Source of the DNA: Flammulina velutipes
Taxonomy: Eukaryota > Basidiomycota > Agaricomycetes > Agaricales > Physalacriaceae
Length of the DNA stretch: 64,000 nt
Reading direction: 5' to 3'
NCBI GenBank assembly: GCA_011800155.1
Contig: CM022369.1
Span: 2,108,001 to 2,172,000, forward strand
Position numbers and translations under genes: made by a program. The notes under the pieces were generated by a model. It saw only the letters and a list, made by a program, of their open reading frames with translations, had not been told where the DNA came from and searched no databases. Positions 11,273-22,673 of this stretch are shown here, in pieces (within the stretch, counting starts at the first letter, position 1; each line of letters begins with the position of its first letter).

Positions 11273-14066
11273 ATGTTCTCTCAGCTGCGGCAAGCTGTAG
11301 AGACATTCGCGCCTCAGCCGCGTCGTAGCATCGACGAGCAGCCGTCGGTTCTGACTCAGGACACGCATGACCGACGGACGCAGTCAATGGACGCAACCAC
11401 TGGGCGGTCAGCGTCGTCCACACAGCTGGCTGAGTCTGCGCTGCTAAACCTACGCAAATCACTGTCTTCTGGCCGTTCTGGCAGTCCCTCGCCGTCGACA
11501 TCGCCAACGCACGCGTCGAGGAATGTCCATCTAAGCCTGGAGGAACGCTTACGGGCGTCATTCACCATTGGCGAAGCCTCCACCGGAACAACGCCGGACG
11601 TCTCTACCAGGGCGTCTCCCAGCGTCGACGAACGGCCGGCATCGCCCGCGTCCACTCCGCTTCCACAGTCTCCTGCACTCGACGCCAAGCAACACCACGT
11701 CCAGCCGCTCACCCCGCCATCCACTACGCCACTATCTGAAGAACCAGACGCGGAACTACAATTCACGGAAGAACCAATAGATGAAGAAGCTCACGTCCCT
11801 TCTCACGCCGAGCTACCTACCGTCGCTGAGGAGCCTGCTGTCATCGAAGACGACGTCCTAGAATCCCCTTCAAGCAGTGCAGATCCTCTAGGTGCAACTG
11901 TGGACATTGATTCACTACAGGAGAGGCTAAAGTTGGTCGAGCAGAGATTCTCTGGTGCGCATATATATCTCATCTCTCTTGTGTTATCTCACCCATCACT
12001 TTTCTAGATGTCTCCAAATCATTCAAGAGACTACAGGCCGAAAAGCTAGCCGCAGATGCTATTCTCCACGAATTAACACCATTGGAATCATTCAAGGAGA
12101 CTGATGCACTCCGTGACTACCTCCAAAATTTGCAATCAAAAACAGAGGTATAACCCATCCCGCTCTACTTCTACATCCATTCACAACGCGCAGATATCCC
12201 AACAAGAGATAGTGCGCCTACTTGGGAAGATCGCTGGTAAGGACAGTTTTGTGTATCCCAACCATCCTCTCAACATTATGCTTCAGTTCAAGACGAACGT
12301 TTGGAGGAAATACGAGATATGCATCGTCTCGAATCCAAATCGCAGTCCGAGCAGATTGATACTCTACGGTCGCGCCTCGCCGAAACTGAAGCGCTATTTA
12401 ATGCCTCTCAAAGCTCAGTGTCGCAAAACGAGGAAGATTCGGCCAAGCATAAGGCCGAGGTGGATAAAATGCAGGCTGAGATCAACAAAAGCAACCGCGT
12501 CGCGAAGGAAGAGGAGGAAAAACGCGTCAAAGCTATCAGCTTGTTGAAAACGGTACGGCAGAAGCTGGTGAAGGCCGAAAAGGAGAGAGAGGATGCCCTC
12601 AAAGAAGCTGCCGCGCTAAAGGAACATGACAAGGCAGAGAAAGAGAAGGATGCCGGAGAGAAGAATCAGTTGAAGAAGGAGCTGGAGAGTCTGAATGTAG
12701 AGAAGGACAGGGCTGTCTCTGGTCTACGCACGCACTTTGAGAAGGAGATTGCGGGGATCAAGGAGCGCCATGAAAGGGAACTGATTGCGATGAGAGGTCA
12801 GTTCGAGATGGAGGCCATGGCGTCGAAGGTAAATAGGATTCATATACTTCCTTCACCCAGTACTTACATGATTTCAGAACGCTCATTCTCGCGAATTGGG
12901 GGCCAAGACATCTCAGATCTCCCAGCTCCAAACATCTCTGGACTCTGTGACGCAGGACAAGAATAATTTCTTTGACGAACTTCAACTTCGCCAGGCTGAA
13001 TGTGAATCCGCCCAATCCCTTTTGGAGACAACTCAAAGCCAGAACTCTGAACTCCAGTATCGAATACGAGAGCTTGAGGATCGAACGTCTTTATTGCAGG
13101 AGGAACTGAGCGACAGCCAGGCTGGTCAGATGTACAAATCTTCAGAGGCCTCGATGTCTTCGGATGAGCTGGCTAGTATTCTGGCGGCAGCGGAAGCCAA
13201 GTACGAGACTAGGTTGGGTGAGCTGCAGCGCAGCCTCACAGCGACGGAACGAGAGCGGAATGACATCGAGGCAGAATGGAGTCGGAAACTTCGGGAGAAG
13301 GCGAAGGAGACGGACGATCTCAAGCGAGCATTGGCAGCTACATCTCAATTGAGGGAGCAGCATCAGGCTGTGACGGATGAACTGCACAAGGAGATTGAGC
13401 AGTTGAAGAAGGATAGGCTCGTGCTTGATCAACAGAGGGATGAAATGCGCTCCAAAGTGGATCTTGCATTGCAGAGCGAGGTGTGCATCGACGTTCCCTT
13501 TTTTCTATTTACGAATGACAAATGGCGTAGGCATCTGTACGCGGATCTTTCGCTGAGCTGGAGACCAAGATCAAGACCTTGGAACACAATTGGGAAGAGA
13601 GTAAGGCTCGGGAATCCCAGCTGCGCGCGAACAACAAGGTTCGCTATCCATATTTTGATAGTGGTGTCGTATTTACGCGCAATTATGCAGACGTTGCGAG
13701 AGGAGCTCAGGAAAGTACAGTCATCCGCTGCTTTGTTGGAGAAGCAGCGGAATCCAGGAGTGGGATACTGGACGAATCGGGGAGCAGATAGCAGCCAGAC
13801 TGACGTTCGTTCAAGCACCTCGTCGGAGTCGAGAGTGAGCTCGCCCAAGCCAGACTCGAACAGAGATGAGGAGGATGTGAATATCGAGTATCTTCGGAAT
13901 GTCATTTTGCAGTTCCTAGAGCACAAGGAGATGAGGGTATGGTTTTTTTTCGTTGTACCATGAATTATTCAACTAACATTGAGACTAGCCGAACCTCGTA
14001 AAAGTTTTGTCGATCATCTTGCGGTTCACACCACAGGAGACGCGTAGGTTGATGGCGAAGGTGTAG
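11273..14066 (+). CDS. GRIP-domain golgin (Imh1-like)
   Basis: This is a coiled-coil tether of the trans-Golgi. The N-terminus (MFSQLRQAVETFAPQPRRS) leads into a Ser/Pro-rich region (to about 11900). The middle is almost continuous heptad-rich coiled coil, with many Glu, Lys, Arg and Leu, from about 11920 to 13750. The last exons read VNIEYLRNVILQFLEHKEMR, then PNLVKVLSIILRFTPQETRR, ending LMAKV before TAG at 14064-14066. That C-terminal block is a GRIP domain, including the Tyr needed for Arl1 binding in characterised golgins. Recruitment to the trans-Golgi by Arl1-GTP is inferred from the family. The exact fungal orthologue is not certain. Confidence 0.85.
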
Positions 14067-14190
14067 AGTAGAGTCTGTATATACCATGATGTCTTTACTA
14101 CGACGTAAATAATTTTGGATGCCGACGGCGGATGTGAGCTTGACCAGAACGATCATCAAACGCGTGCTCAACGCTAGCGCTCAACAATAA

Positions 14191-17100
14191 ATGTCTCTGG
14201 CAGACTTGACGCGTAACTCATTTCAAAGTGGATTGTCTGCACCAAAGGTCCGTCGTCGTTTCGACGCGATACACGGATATTCAAGTATTCCCAGTGGCTC
14301 GGCCTATGTAAACTCTTCATTTCTAAAGAACTGCAGTCATCGGAGAACGACCAGGTGCAACAAACACTTAGCAGTGAGTCTTTTGGCCTTGTAATGTTGG
14401 TAAATTCTCACTGTGCGCAGACTCTGTTCTATCCATCTTACGATTCTATCCTGGAGACCCCGACCTGCAAGAATACCTCAGATATGCCATTCAAGAAGGT
14501 GTCCTCTCTGTCGCAGTTTTCGTGTCTACACTTCTTCAGGCGGCACGTTCGCCTGAATTGCACCATCCTGCGACTCTCGATATGCTATGCGGCATAGCTC
14601 TTGATGCACACTATGCATCCAGACAGATGCCAATAGGATCCATCGTTCCCTACGACGAGTCACCCATTGTAACACTAGGCACAGTCCAGGAGGCCCTTGT
14701 GCTCCTTCGCACCGCTCATTCTCTGCCCATATCACACTTTCATAATCTCACTCTCTCCGCCTCCAACCTCGTGATCCTCCTCCTCACATGCGTTTCTGAC
14801 ATGTCCCAAGTCTCAACGGCACAGGCTATGGTTCATTTTGCCGATACGAATGATCTTTTGCAGAACTTCCGTCTGTCAGATAAAGTTCGCCAGGTCTTGG
14901 AGACTTTTATGCTTTCTCTGAGTCTTTTGATTGGAGATGATGCAAAGGCTGCCCGTGAGGCGCAGATGATGCATTCCCTCCAGGTCGCTCTAGGCAAAGG
15001 AGATGTCATAGGTCCCAATTCTAGCTCAGACACGATCACGCTTGGACTGCTCATGCACCACATTGTACGTCGTCTTGCATGCCTCACCAATGATGGCGCA
15101 GTTAACTCGGTTTTTAGATCTTAAATCGAGCAAGAGCGTTTGGCTCGGGATCAACGGAAGGTACTGTGGCGATTCTCGTCGCAGTCTTCCAGTGGTCATC
15201 TTGGACCCCAGCCGTGTTCTACACGCAACTCTTTACATCTGCCCTGCAATCCCTATCCCAGCACCAGTACATCTCTGCAATTTTATGGCGTGCGTTCATT
15301 GTTGGGCGAGTGAGATTGTCTTCACAGGCCAGTTGATATTCTGTGTGCTCACCTGCCACTACAGCTGCCCCACTTGTTGGTAGAGTTTGAGAAAGCAGTG
15401 AAGAATGATTCTCAAGGAGATGGAGACTGGGTATACAGCTTCTTCTTTTGTTTCATTGGTGTTGAAATATTTCTAGCGGGGTGCGATACAAAGCGCCATG
15501 GTCACCATAAACCGAAGACGAGACATCACGAGCCATTGCGATCATGTACTTGTCGCTGCAGACAGCGAAACTCAAAAGTAGGCTGGAGTTATTCGCTGGA
15601 GATCATAGCTCATCTTAAATCACAGCCCACCATTGTTTCGAACATTGCTGGCCCGTCTAATCGTTGTTGGGCTTGTCGAAGAGCCATTTGCCACGTCTTT
15701 GGATTCATCTGTGGCGGAAAGCAAAACCAGTACTCTTACCACGGAGGCACAACACTTGGGATCTGATATCGAGGTAAATTAAATTCATTCCTGCACTCTG
15801 CATCTCTTTACATACATTTCGTAGACCTATTTGGACTCGAAGATCAACTCCGACATCTCGTATGATGATTTGTACACGTTGGTTGACCGAATATGTAGGG
15901 ATCCATCGACACATTTCGCCTTTGCGAGTGTCATTAGTCAGGTACGTGGGCCGTAGCCTTTGTGATCTATCTCACATGTTGGACAGAGAGTTGACTCTCT
16001 GGCCGTCGCTTGTGATGTAGAGGGTCTTAGCAATATATGCAAAGTACTTTACATGCATGACAAGGCTCTGGATTTCTTGTCTTTGCACGTCAAGATGAGC
16101 AGCTTGTTGGCGAAAACTCTTACGCTCATAGAAAGATATGACTGTGAAACTATTGGTGAGTGCCTTCTTCACTGCACTAAGATGAGTATTTTCAACGTCA
16201 ACTAGGCGATCCTCAAACTGCCGTCATCTACTTGGGTGAAATAGTTTTGTTCACTCAACATGCGCTCGCTCATTTCAATGTACGACGTCTCTATACCTTG
16301 ATATCGCATTGCTCAAAGGATATACTTAGATGAACGTAAACACGTTCACCGAAGGAGTCTCGCCTCAATTCCTTCAGTCAACGGCTGTGGTGTTCGCCCC
16401 GGAACGACTCAATGGCGAAGATTCGCTTGCATTTACGGCTTGGTTCAAGACACTATTTGATAGCAGCAGCGAAGGCATTGAAGATGCGATACTTCGGTGA
16501 GTCATATTTGTTGGGTATAGGCCATTCTGAACACACCATAGTACAAGCAAACCCAAAACGTTACTCAAAATCACGGCCTCCCTGTTTGCAACGGCCATAA
16601 AGGCACGGCAAGAAGGGAAGATCGACGCCGATATACTTAACAATGGGATATCCTTCTTCATCGGTCCATTGCTGAGCTGGACGCTCGTTGGAGTGGTCAA
16701 ATCGTTATTGAAGGAGGTACAGCGCGCCAAGTGAGAAGGTTTACCTCTCGTGATACCTTTTCTCATATTCTGTTATAAACAGCTTCAAGGCTCCTGTGCA
16801 CTTGGAAGTGCTTCAAACTCTTCTGACATCCTCCAGTTGTCCGCGGCCTGTTCTCGTACTGTGTGGTTCCCAAATATTGACGGTCCTCACGTCAAAAAAT
16901 GCGAAAGACAAACTCTCCATGGCAGGCACTACCGTGGCGAAGATTCAACGTATCGTCACTGACGCTCTGGGTCCATCGGAATCTGGTATGCATTGCCGCC
17001 GCGTGTTGTCCGCGAGGTCTAATGAAATGTCTGTAGCACACATCGCACACACTCTAGCAACGGGACTGCAGAACTTATGGCGGGACCAATTCCAACATGC

Positions 17101-17641
17101 TGTTCACGAAGCCCTCGCGACGGCACGTTCCAACAAAACCATGTTCATTGATGTCAATCGCCTGGTCAAGACGACCACGCCAACACGCTTAATGCAGACC
17201 CTATGGACAGAACTGTCCATGTCAGCCAGTCTGGGAGAGATGGAGAACTGCCGGAGGATAGCCACGTTCGTCCTCACCATTCCCACGTGCCAAAACAGTC
17301 CGCCACTTCTACCGATCTTCCTCCATAGGGTTCTTCCCTCCGTCATTCTGTCCGTCGATGCGTTGGAAACAACTCAACAAACACCGAACGTCGAATTACT
17401 GGTGATCCTAGTATCTTCCGTCCTTACATCAGCACTTCACCTTGAGTTAGCTCTCCGAGGCTCGCAATGGGAGAATCGCTCGGTGTTGGGAGAACCCATC
17501 ATAGCCATGGCAAAGAGACTCGCTACTGATCTGAGAAGCCTGAAGCAGAGTTACACAGCGACAGCCATCGTCCAACGGTTGGGATCTGCGCAATCATTTG
17601 TTTCTAATTTCCCTATGTTTATGAGCGATATAGGATTATGA
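14191..17641 (+). CDS. MED5: Mediator complex subunit 5 (Nut1)
   Basis: Med5 is a large helical subunit of the Mediator tail module that links activators to RNA polymerase II. Exon 1 reads MSLADLTRNSFQSGLSAPK and splices at 14248 to WLGLCKLFISKEL, the typical fungal Med5 opening as I recall it. Later exons give the helix-rich segments LRYAIQEGVLSVAVFVSTLL, LPHLLVEFEKAV and ILHRVLPSVILSVDAL. The gene is long, with at least ten introns, and encodes roughly 900 or more residues, which fits the family. There are no catalytic motifs, as expected. It ends 117 bp from the convergent zinc transporter. The assignment rests on the N-terminus and overall helical character, so it is good but not certain. 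Confidence 0.75.
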
Positions 17642-17757
17642 GCCACAGGAAGTCTTGATACAATAAAAACCAGTGCAAAAGAAGGATAGAATTATGTATT
17701 ATGGAAAGCACAGACAACATCAGACGTCAATCGCGGGTGGCGCTGAAAACCGAAAGG

Positions 17758-19570
17758 TCAAATGATGGTGGAAGTGAAGAGAGTAATGCACGTACGACAA
17801 CACGCGTGCTCGCGAGGATCGCATTCACGATTTGGAGGGCAAGCGATCAGACAGTAAGTCTCTGCTGGTATCTGAAGGAGGTTCAGTAGCATTCAGACCA
17901 ATGATGAGGTTCACTCACTTTGATTTGTTCCTCTGACTCCAATGTGCGGAGATATTCGGGTTGAATAGTACTAGAGTGGATACCGTGCTCATGAAGCGTC
18001 CTTCGGATCGTGGCAGCAACAGGCATGAAGTCATGGTCGCGGGAGGTCAGCACATGCACAGATGCAATGATCTTGGTCTCCGAGAGTTGCCATACATGAA
18101 GTTCATGTAGTGAAATAACACCTTCGACATCTAGGATGGAAGAGCGCACTTCTTCAAGGGATACGTTGGATGGAACACCTTGGAGAAGGATGAAAGAGGC
18201 GCTTCGGACTGGAAACTGGTCAGGAAATCAGACATCGAAGAATGGATATGACATACCCAACGGCAGAGCAGAGGAGAAGATGATGATCGTAATAAAGAGA
18301 CTGATGGCTGGGTCGAAAGAATATTTGTACTTCCACTCAGTGAGCCAGATCACCAAACCGGCTGCGATGACACCGACATTTCCGAGAGCATCCCCGATAA
18401 CGTGCAGAATCAAGCCTTGCATGTTCATTGAGCCGTGAGAGTGAGAGTGGCTAGGCCCTTCAGAGGAATGTTCGTGAGCATGGCTGTGGGTGTCGGGCAA
18501 ATCGTGTTGGTCGTCAAGAAGTGGTGTCGTTTCGCCAGAATGAGTTAAAAGACCGTCCGTTTCTTCTTGGTGACTTGCTTCTGGAGAGCGGGCGGGTGTG
18601 CGGGCACGATGACTTTCTCCCTCGAGTGATGGTCGGGAAAGTGAAAAGGAATGTCTGCCAACTGGGGAAGGAGATCTTGCCGCCATGTCTTTGGCTGTCT
18701 TTACGAGAGCAGCTCTAGTGGCCGCTGGGTGACCGTATATCGCTGAATATGACTCTATGGATGGCGAGCGAGAACGACTGCGTGATCGTGATCTCCGAAT
18801 GGGCACTTTCTGTGTAGGAGTTACGTCCCCACGGAGATCTTGAGTGGATTCTGTGTGTTCAGGCGCGGATAGAGGAGCGGCGGAGGCATGTGAATGGCCG
18901 TGGCTATGACCATGCTCTGTACACATATTAACTGACTGTGAATTGAGACCGTGGTAGAGCTGACTTGCCGTGGAATAAAAAGAGACCAACAATGTTAGAG
19001 GCAAGGCCAAAGCATCCCACTATAACGATGAGTTTGGGATTTGAGATGTCTAGTAGAACGTATCAGGACATGAAAGGAGCTCGGAAGATATGGACAGACT
19101 GGGTGTGCTGAAGAATCGTTCGATTGCCTCCAGTGAAATGGTAAAGCAAAGGGCGAGTAAGAAGACGCCATTGATAAGTGCGGCGAGGATTTCTGCTCTG
19201 TGCCAGCCATAAGAGTATCTCGAGTCTACTTCTGTCTGTGCGGAAAGCTGGGAAGCGATGAGCATGTCGAGTACGGGAACGGAACGTATTACGCACCTTG
19301 ATGGCGTAAAGTCCTACGATTAGACTGATCACGTCGCTGTGGTAGGTAGTGATGAGCTAAGCAGCGCATACACAGTGAAAGGACGCGTACTTGAGCATAT
19401 GGAAGCTGTCCGCGACAAGCGCCAGGGAACCGACTGCATATCCTAGAGTGTATGCTTAGCAATGGGCCACTGGCAACGAGCAAGTGCAACGAACCTGCTA
19501 TGAGCTCTATAAAGAAAAAGACGACATCGATAACCAAAAGAATGGTGATCCTTGTCGAGCGAGAGACCAT
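17758..19570 (-). CDS. ZRC1: Cation diffusion facilitator zinc transporter (Zrc1/Cot1 type)
   Basis: This protein is a proton-coupled zinc exporter, in yeast placed in the vacuolar membrane. It starts MVSRSTRITILLVIDVVFFF (TM1), and the second helix holds the zinc site ADSFHML. Later helices include ILHVIGDALGNVGVIAAGLV, with the matching HxxxD pair, and AISLFITIIIFSSALP. A long cytoplasmic loop between TM4 and TM5 is His-rich (HGHSHGHSHAS and HSHAHEHSSEGPSHSHSHG) and also carries Ser/Arg repeats. The C-terminal domain (SLHELHVWQLSETKIIASVH) is normal for the family. A last short intron is needed to reach the Cys-rich tail CLIACPPNRECDPREHACC, so the stop is TGA at 17758-17760. Confidence 0.9.
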
Positions 19571-19736
19571 GGTGGTCGTCCGAATTGAAGAACAAATAAA
19601 TGTATGTCGTTGTGGTTTGAGGCAATCGGGGCGGATAGCCGAAAGTATGCATCATTGTTTGCCCGTGATTGCCAACGTCCTCGGTTTTTTGTCCATCTCA
19701 CCGTCCGCGACGTACTCGACGCATATATCTGCAAAA
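19571..19736. promoter_or_regulatory. Short divergent promoter, ZRC1-like / eIF3h
   Basis: Only 166 bp separate the start codons of the zinc transporter (minus) and eIF3h (plus). Both transcripts must start inside this stretch. No clear TATA box is visible. Confidence 0.5.
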
Positions 19737-21088
19737 ATGGCAGCCGTATCCATGGCAGAGGCCCTCGCCGCCTCTTTACCAGCACAAACATCCGCACCCA
19801 CACCCTCGGCGCCCACCTATGAAGCAATTCCAGCGTCAATGTCAAAAGTGGTCGATGTCGAAGGTGAAATACCACTCGAATTCGTTCAGTTAGATGGATT
19901 GGTAAGTCGCCATATAGCCTTCCATAGCTTTTTCAGCCTCTCAGAAAGTAACAAAAGGTGTCTATAGGTTATCTCCAAAATATTGAAGCATTCGCGTGAA
20001 GCTCCCGGCACCTCAGCTCACGGACTTTTACTCGGCCTGGATCTAGATGGTACACTAGAGATCTCCAACTCCTTCCCAATACCCCATTACAGCGGCGACG
20101 ACGAGGACAAGACGAGCAAGATGGCAGGTATGGGCTCGCCACATCTGCGTTTATGTACCAATCCAACTTTTGTCCCGGACAGCACGCTACCAGGCATCGA
20201 TGCTAAGATCTTTAAAAGAAGTGCAGTCTGATGACAGCGTCGTTGGATTTTATCAAGCCACGACACTCGGCGCATTTTTCAACCAAAATCTAGTCGAAAC
20301 ACAGGCAATACATCAAGACAAGCTTCGACACGGTGGGGTTGCTGTTATCCATGGTGTGTAGTTCACCTTGCGTTTCCATCGCAATGGAAAGTGACTAGTC
20401 TGTTATAGATATTACGAGCACCGCTCGCGGAAATGCGTCTTTCCGAGCTTTCCGCTTGACCTCCGCGTTCTTGGAGGCGTACAAGAAGAAAACCTTCAAT
20501 TCTGCCGGGTCAGTCGCTGTGTCTGTATCCGACATTCGTCGCTGATCCTCCGGTAGCCTGGCTACACACCGACTAACCTTCTCCTCTATCCTCGAAGAAA
20601 TACCTCTCAAAATCCGAACGAACCCTCTGCTAAGTGCCTTCCTCGGTGAACTTTCTGAAACGACTGTCAGCGACTCCAAGCTCGCCACTGGATCAAGTGG
20701 TTCTGCTCTTCCCCCATCCTTCTCGGTTCTTGAGCTAGGCTCAGGCGGGTTGACAAGGAACCTTGAGCAGATTACAGAGGCGATTGACAGCTACCGAACG
20801 GAAGAGGGCAATCTAGCGTATCTTTCTCGCCAGATCGCACGAGAGCGAGCAAAGGCTGACAACTACGTGGCGAAGCGCAAGGAGGAGAACGCCAGCAGGG
20901 TTGCACAAGGTCTCGCCCCGCTGCCCGAGGAAGATGTTAGCAGGCTATTCAAGATCCCAGTGGAGCCAAGCCGGTTGGAGAGCGTGCTGCTACTGGGACA
21001 GGTGGATGCGTATGCAAAGAATCTTGCTGCGGCAGCGAGTGGAGGACTGGTGAAGATGTACGCTACGCGCGGTGGCAACACACCGTGA
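19737..21088 (+). CDS. EIF3H: Translation initiation factor eIF3 subunit h
   Basis: This is an MPN-domain subunit of the eIF3 complex, which helps load mRNA on the 40S subunit. The protein begins MAAVSMAEALAASLPAQ with an Ala/Pro/Thr-rich lead. It then gives FVQLDGLVISKILKHSRE and GLLLGLDLDGTLEISNSFPI, the MPN core. Next come SVVGFYQATTLGAFFNQNLV and GGVAVIHD. The MPN metal site (HxH...D) of active isopeptidases is absent: the expected position reads GFYQ, as in structural MPN- subunits. The C-terminal helix (SRQIARERAKADNYVAKRKE) and the end (MYATRGGNTP) match eIF3h order. Introns lie near 19902-19967, 20128-20187, 20353-20408 and probably near 20512-20570. Confidence 0.9.
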
Positions 21089-21401
21089 ACAGTGTCTAGC
21101 TAGATGATATTTTACATGATGAAATCGATTGTTGGTTGATTTCCAGAGATTTCTTGGAGATTTCCTGGAGATTTCCAAGTGATTCTGTACATTTTCTGTT
21201 CCTGGCTTAGTTACCGGCAACTGCGGCTTTAAAAAACGAGGGGGCCACCCTATATTTGAAAACAAGTTAACTCCTTATAAAAGTGCAGTGATTATCCTCG
21301 TTTCCTCCTCGTTCCCTCCACTCTTTGGGATTATCGTTCATTTCTTTTCGGCGTATAAAGTCGCTGATTTCCTACCGTTCATTACTACTCCCTCATCAGC
21401 T
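21089..21401. other. Intergenic with TATA-type promoter
   Basis: This stretch joins the eIF3h stop and the RlpA-like start. It holds repeated GAGATTT units around 21145-21175 (four near-copies of a 10-bp word) and a TATA box at 21276. No gene is seen. Confidence 0.5.
21276..21283 (+). promoter_or_regulatory. TATA box of the RlpA-like secreted protein gene
   Basis: TATAAAAG lies 126 bp before the ATG at 21402, a spacing that allows a leader of about 90 nt. Strong TATA boxes are common upstream of secreted, highly induced fungal genes. Confidence 0.55.
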
Positions 21402-22318
21402 ATGCTCTTCCGCAACATTATCCTCGCTTTGACCTGCACCGCGACTGCTTTCGCGACCTCGTCGCACGTCGTCCGCGGTGGCAGACACATGCAGCGCCAC
21501 AGCAACCTTTCTCGCGCCGAACAAGTGGCGCCTGTCCAGCGCAGGGCTTCTTCCAACCGCCGTCGCGACTTGACTCGTCGCCAGTGCCGCCAACGTGAGT
21601 CGACTACGACGTCCTCGTCGATCGCAGCAGAGCCCACTGTCGCTGCAGCCGAAGTCTTCACTTCGGAAGTCGTAGCAGAGGTCCCTACCACGTCCGCTGA
21701 ACCTACAACAGAGGCTGCTCCCACACAGGAAGCATATACTCCCGCACCTGAGACGACTACTGCTGAGGCCGCCCCTGCCGAAACCTACACTCCCCCTGCT
21801 GCGGACACTGGCTCTAGCAGCGGCTCTGGCGAATCGTTCACTGGCCAAGGTTTGTTAATTTCGCTTCTTTCTCTACCCGTTCTCAATTTTCATCGCAGTG
21901 ACCTACTACGCTACCGGTCTAGGTGCTTGTGGAATCACCAACAATGACAACCAGCCCATTGCCGCCGTCTCCAAGTTGCTTTTCGACTCGTACCCGTAAG
22001 CTTTCCTTTTCGACCACTTCTCGTCCATCCACTCAATGCCCCCCTTCTTCTTCAGTGGTTATGACGGTGTTAACCCCAACAACAACCCCATGTGCGGAAA
22101 ATACATCAACCTCCACTGTGAGTTCTCCTTTCTTTTTTTTTTCTTTTTTCTTCTCCTGACCCGCGATCATAGATGGCGGCAACACTGTATCCATCCAGGC
22201 CGTGGACCGATGCGAGGGCTGCGCATTCTATGACCTCGATCTCTCCCCCTCGTCATTCGAACAGCTGGCTAGCTTTTCACTCGGCCGCCTCTCTGGCGCC
22301 ACTTGGGAGTGGGCATAA
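21402..22318 (+). CDS. Secreted RlpA/expansin-like double-psi beta-barrel protein
   Basis: The protein has a signal peptide (MLFRNIILALTCTATAFATS), then an Arg-rich stretch that may be processed, and a Thr/Glu/Ala/Pro-rich linker of about 80 residues. After an intron, the C-terminal domain reads VTYYATGLGACGITNNDNQ, and further splicing gives NPMCGKYINLHYGGNTVSIQ and AVDRCEGCAFYDLDLSPSSF, ending GATWEWA. This is the DPBB fold shared by RlpA, barwin and expansins, with the GACG and DxCxGC Cys pattern. Many basidiomycete members are expressed in fruiting bodies or during cell-wall remodelling. The catalytic status is unknown; no lytic residue set is evident. Confidence 0.85.
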
Positions 22319-22673
22319 GCCATTAACTCTCCTCCGCACCCCATCATACCCTTAATATTCATTATATCTACTCGATGCTCGATGCATGCCCTGTCTGCTT
22401 TTGCGAGCCAAATGCTCAAGACAGGCTAGGAGGTTCCAACTTTGTACGGCTTCTGTGCAGCAGATTTTTTGGTTACTTACAAACTAGATGGACGTTGGAT
22501 TTACATGTTACTTTTAGTGTACTTCCTTCAGCTTTAAAATTTAATTGTTGATAAAAAAAGATTCTTTATGATTATCGATGGGTACTGAGTACTGCAAACT
22601 GAAGTACTGAAGACGAGTAGATGCGTAGCAGGCGGAATGGCGTATTGAATGCCCCGTAAAATGCGTGGGAATC
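22319..22673. other. Convergent 3' region, nothing recognised
   Basis: About 355 AT-rich bp lie between the stops of the RlpA-like gene and IPI1. It probably holds both 3' UTRs and polyadenylation signals. No gene or repeat is seen. Confidence 0.5.
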
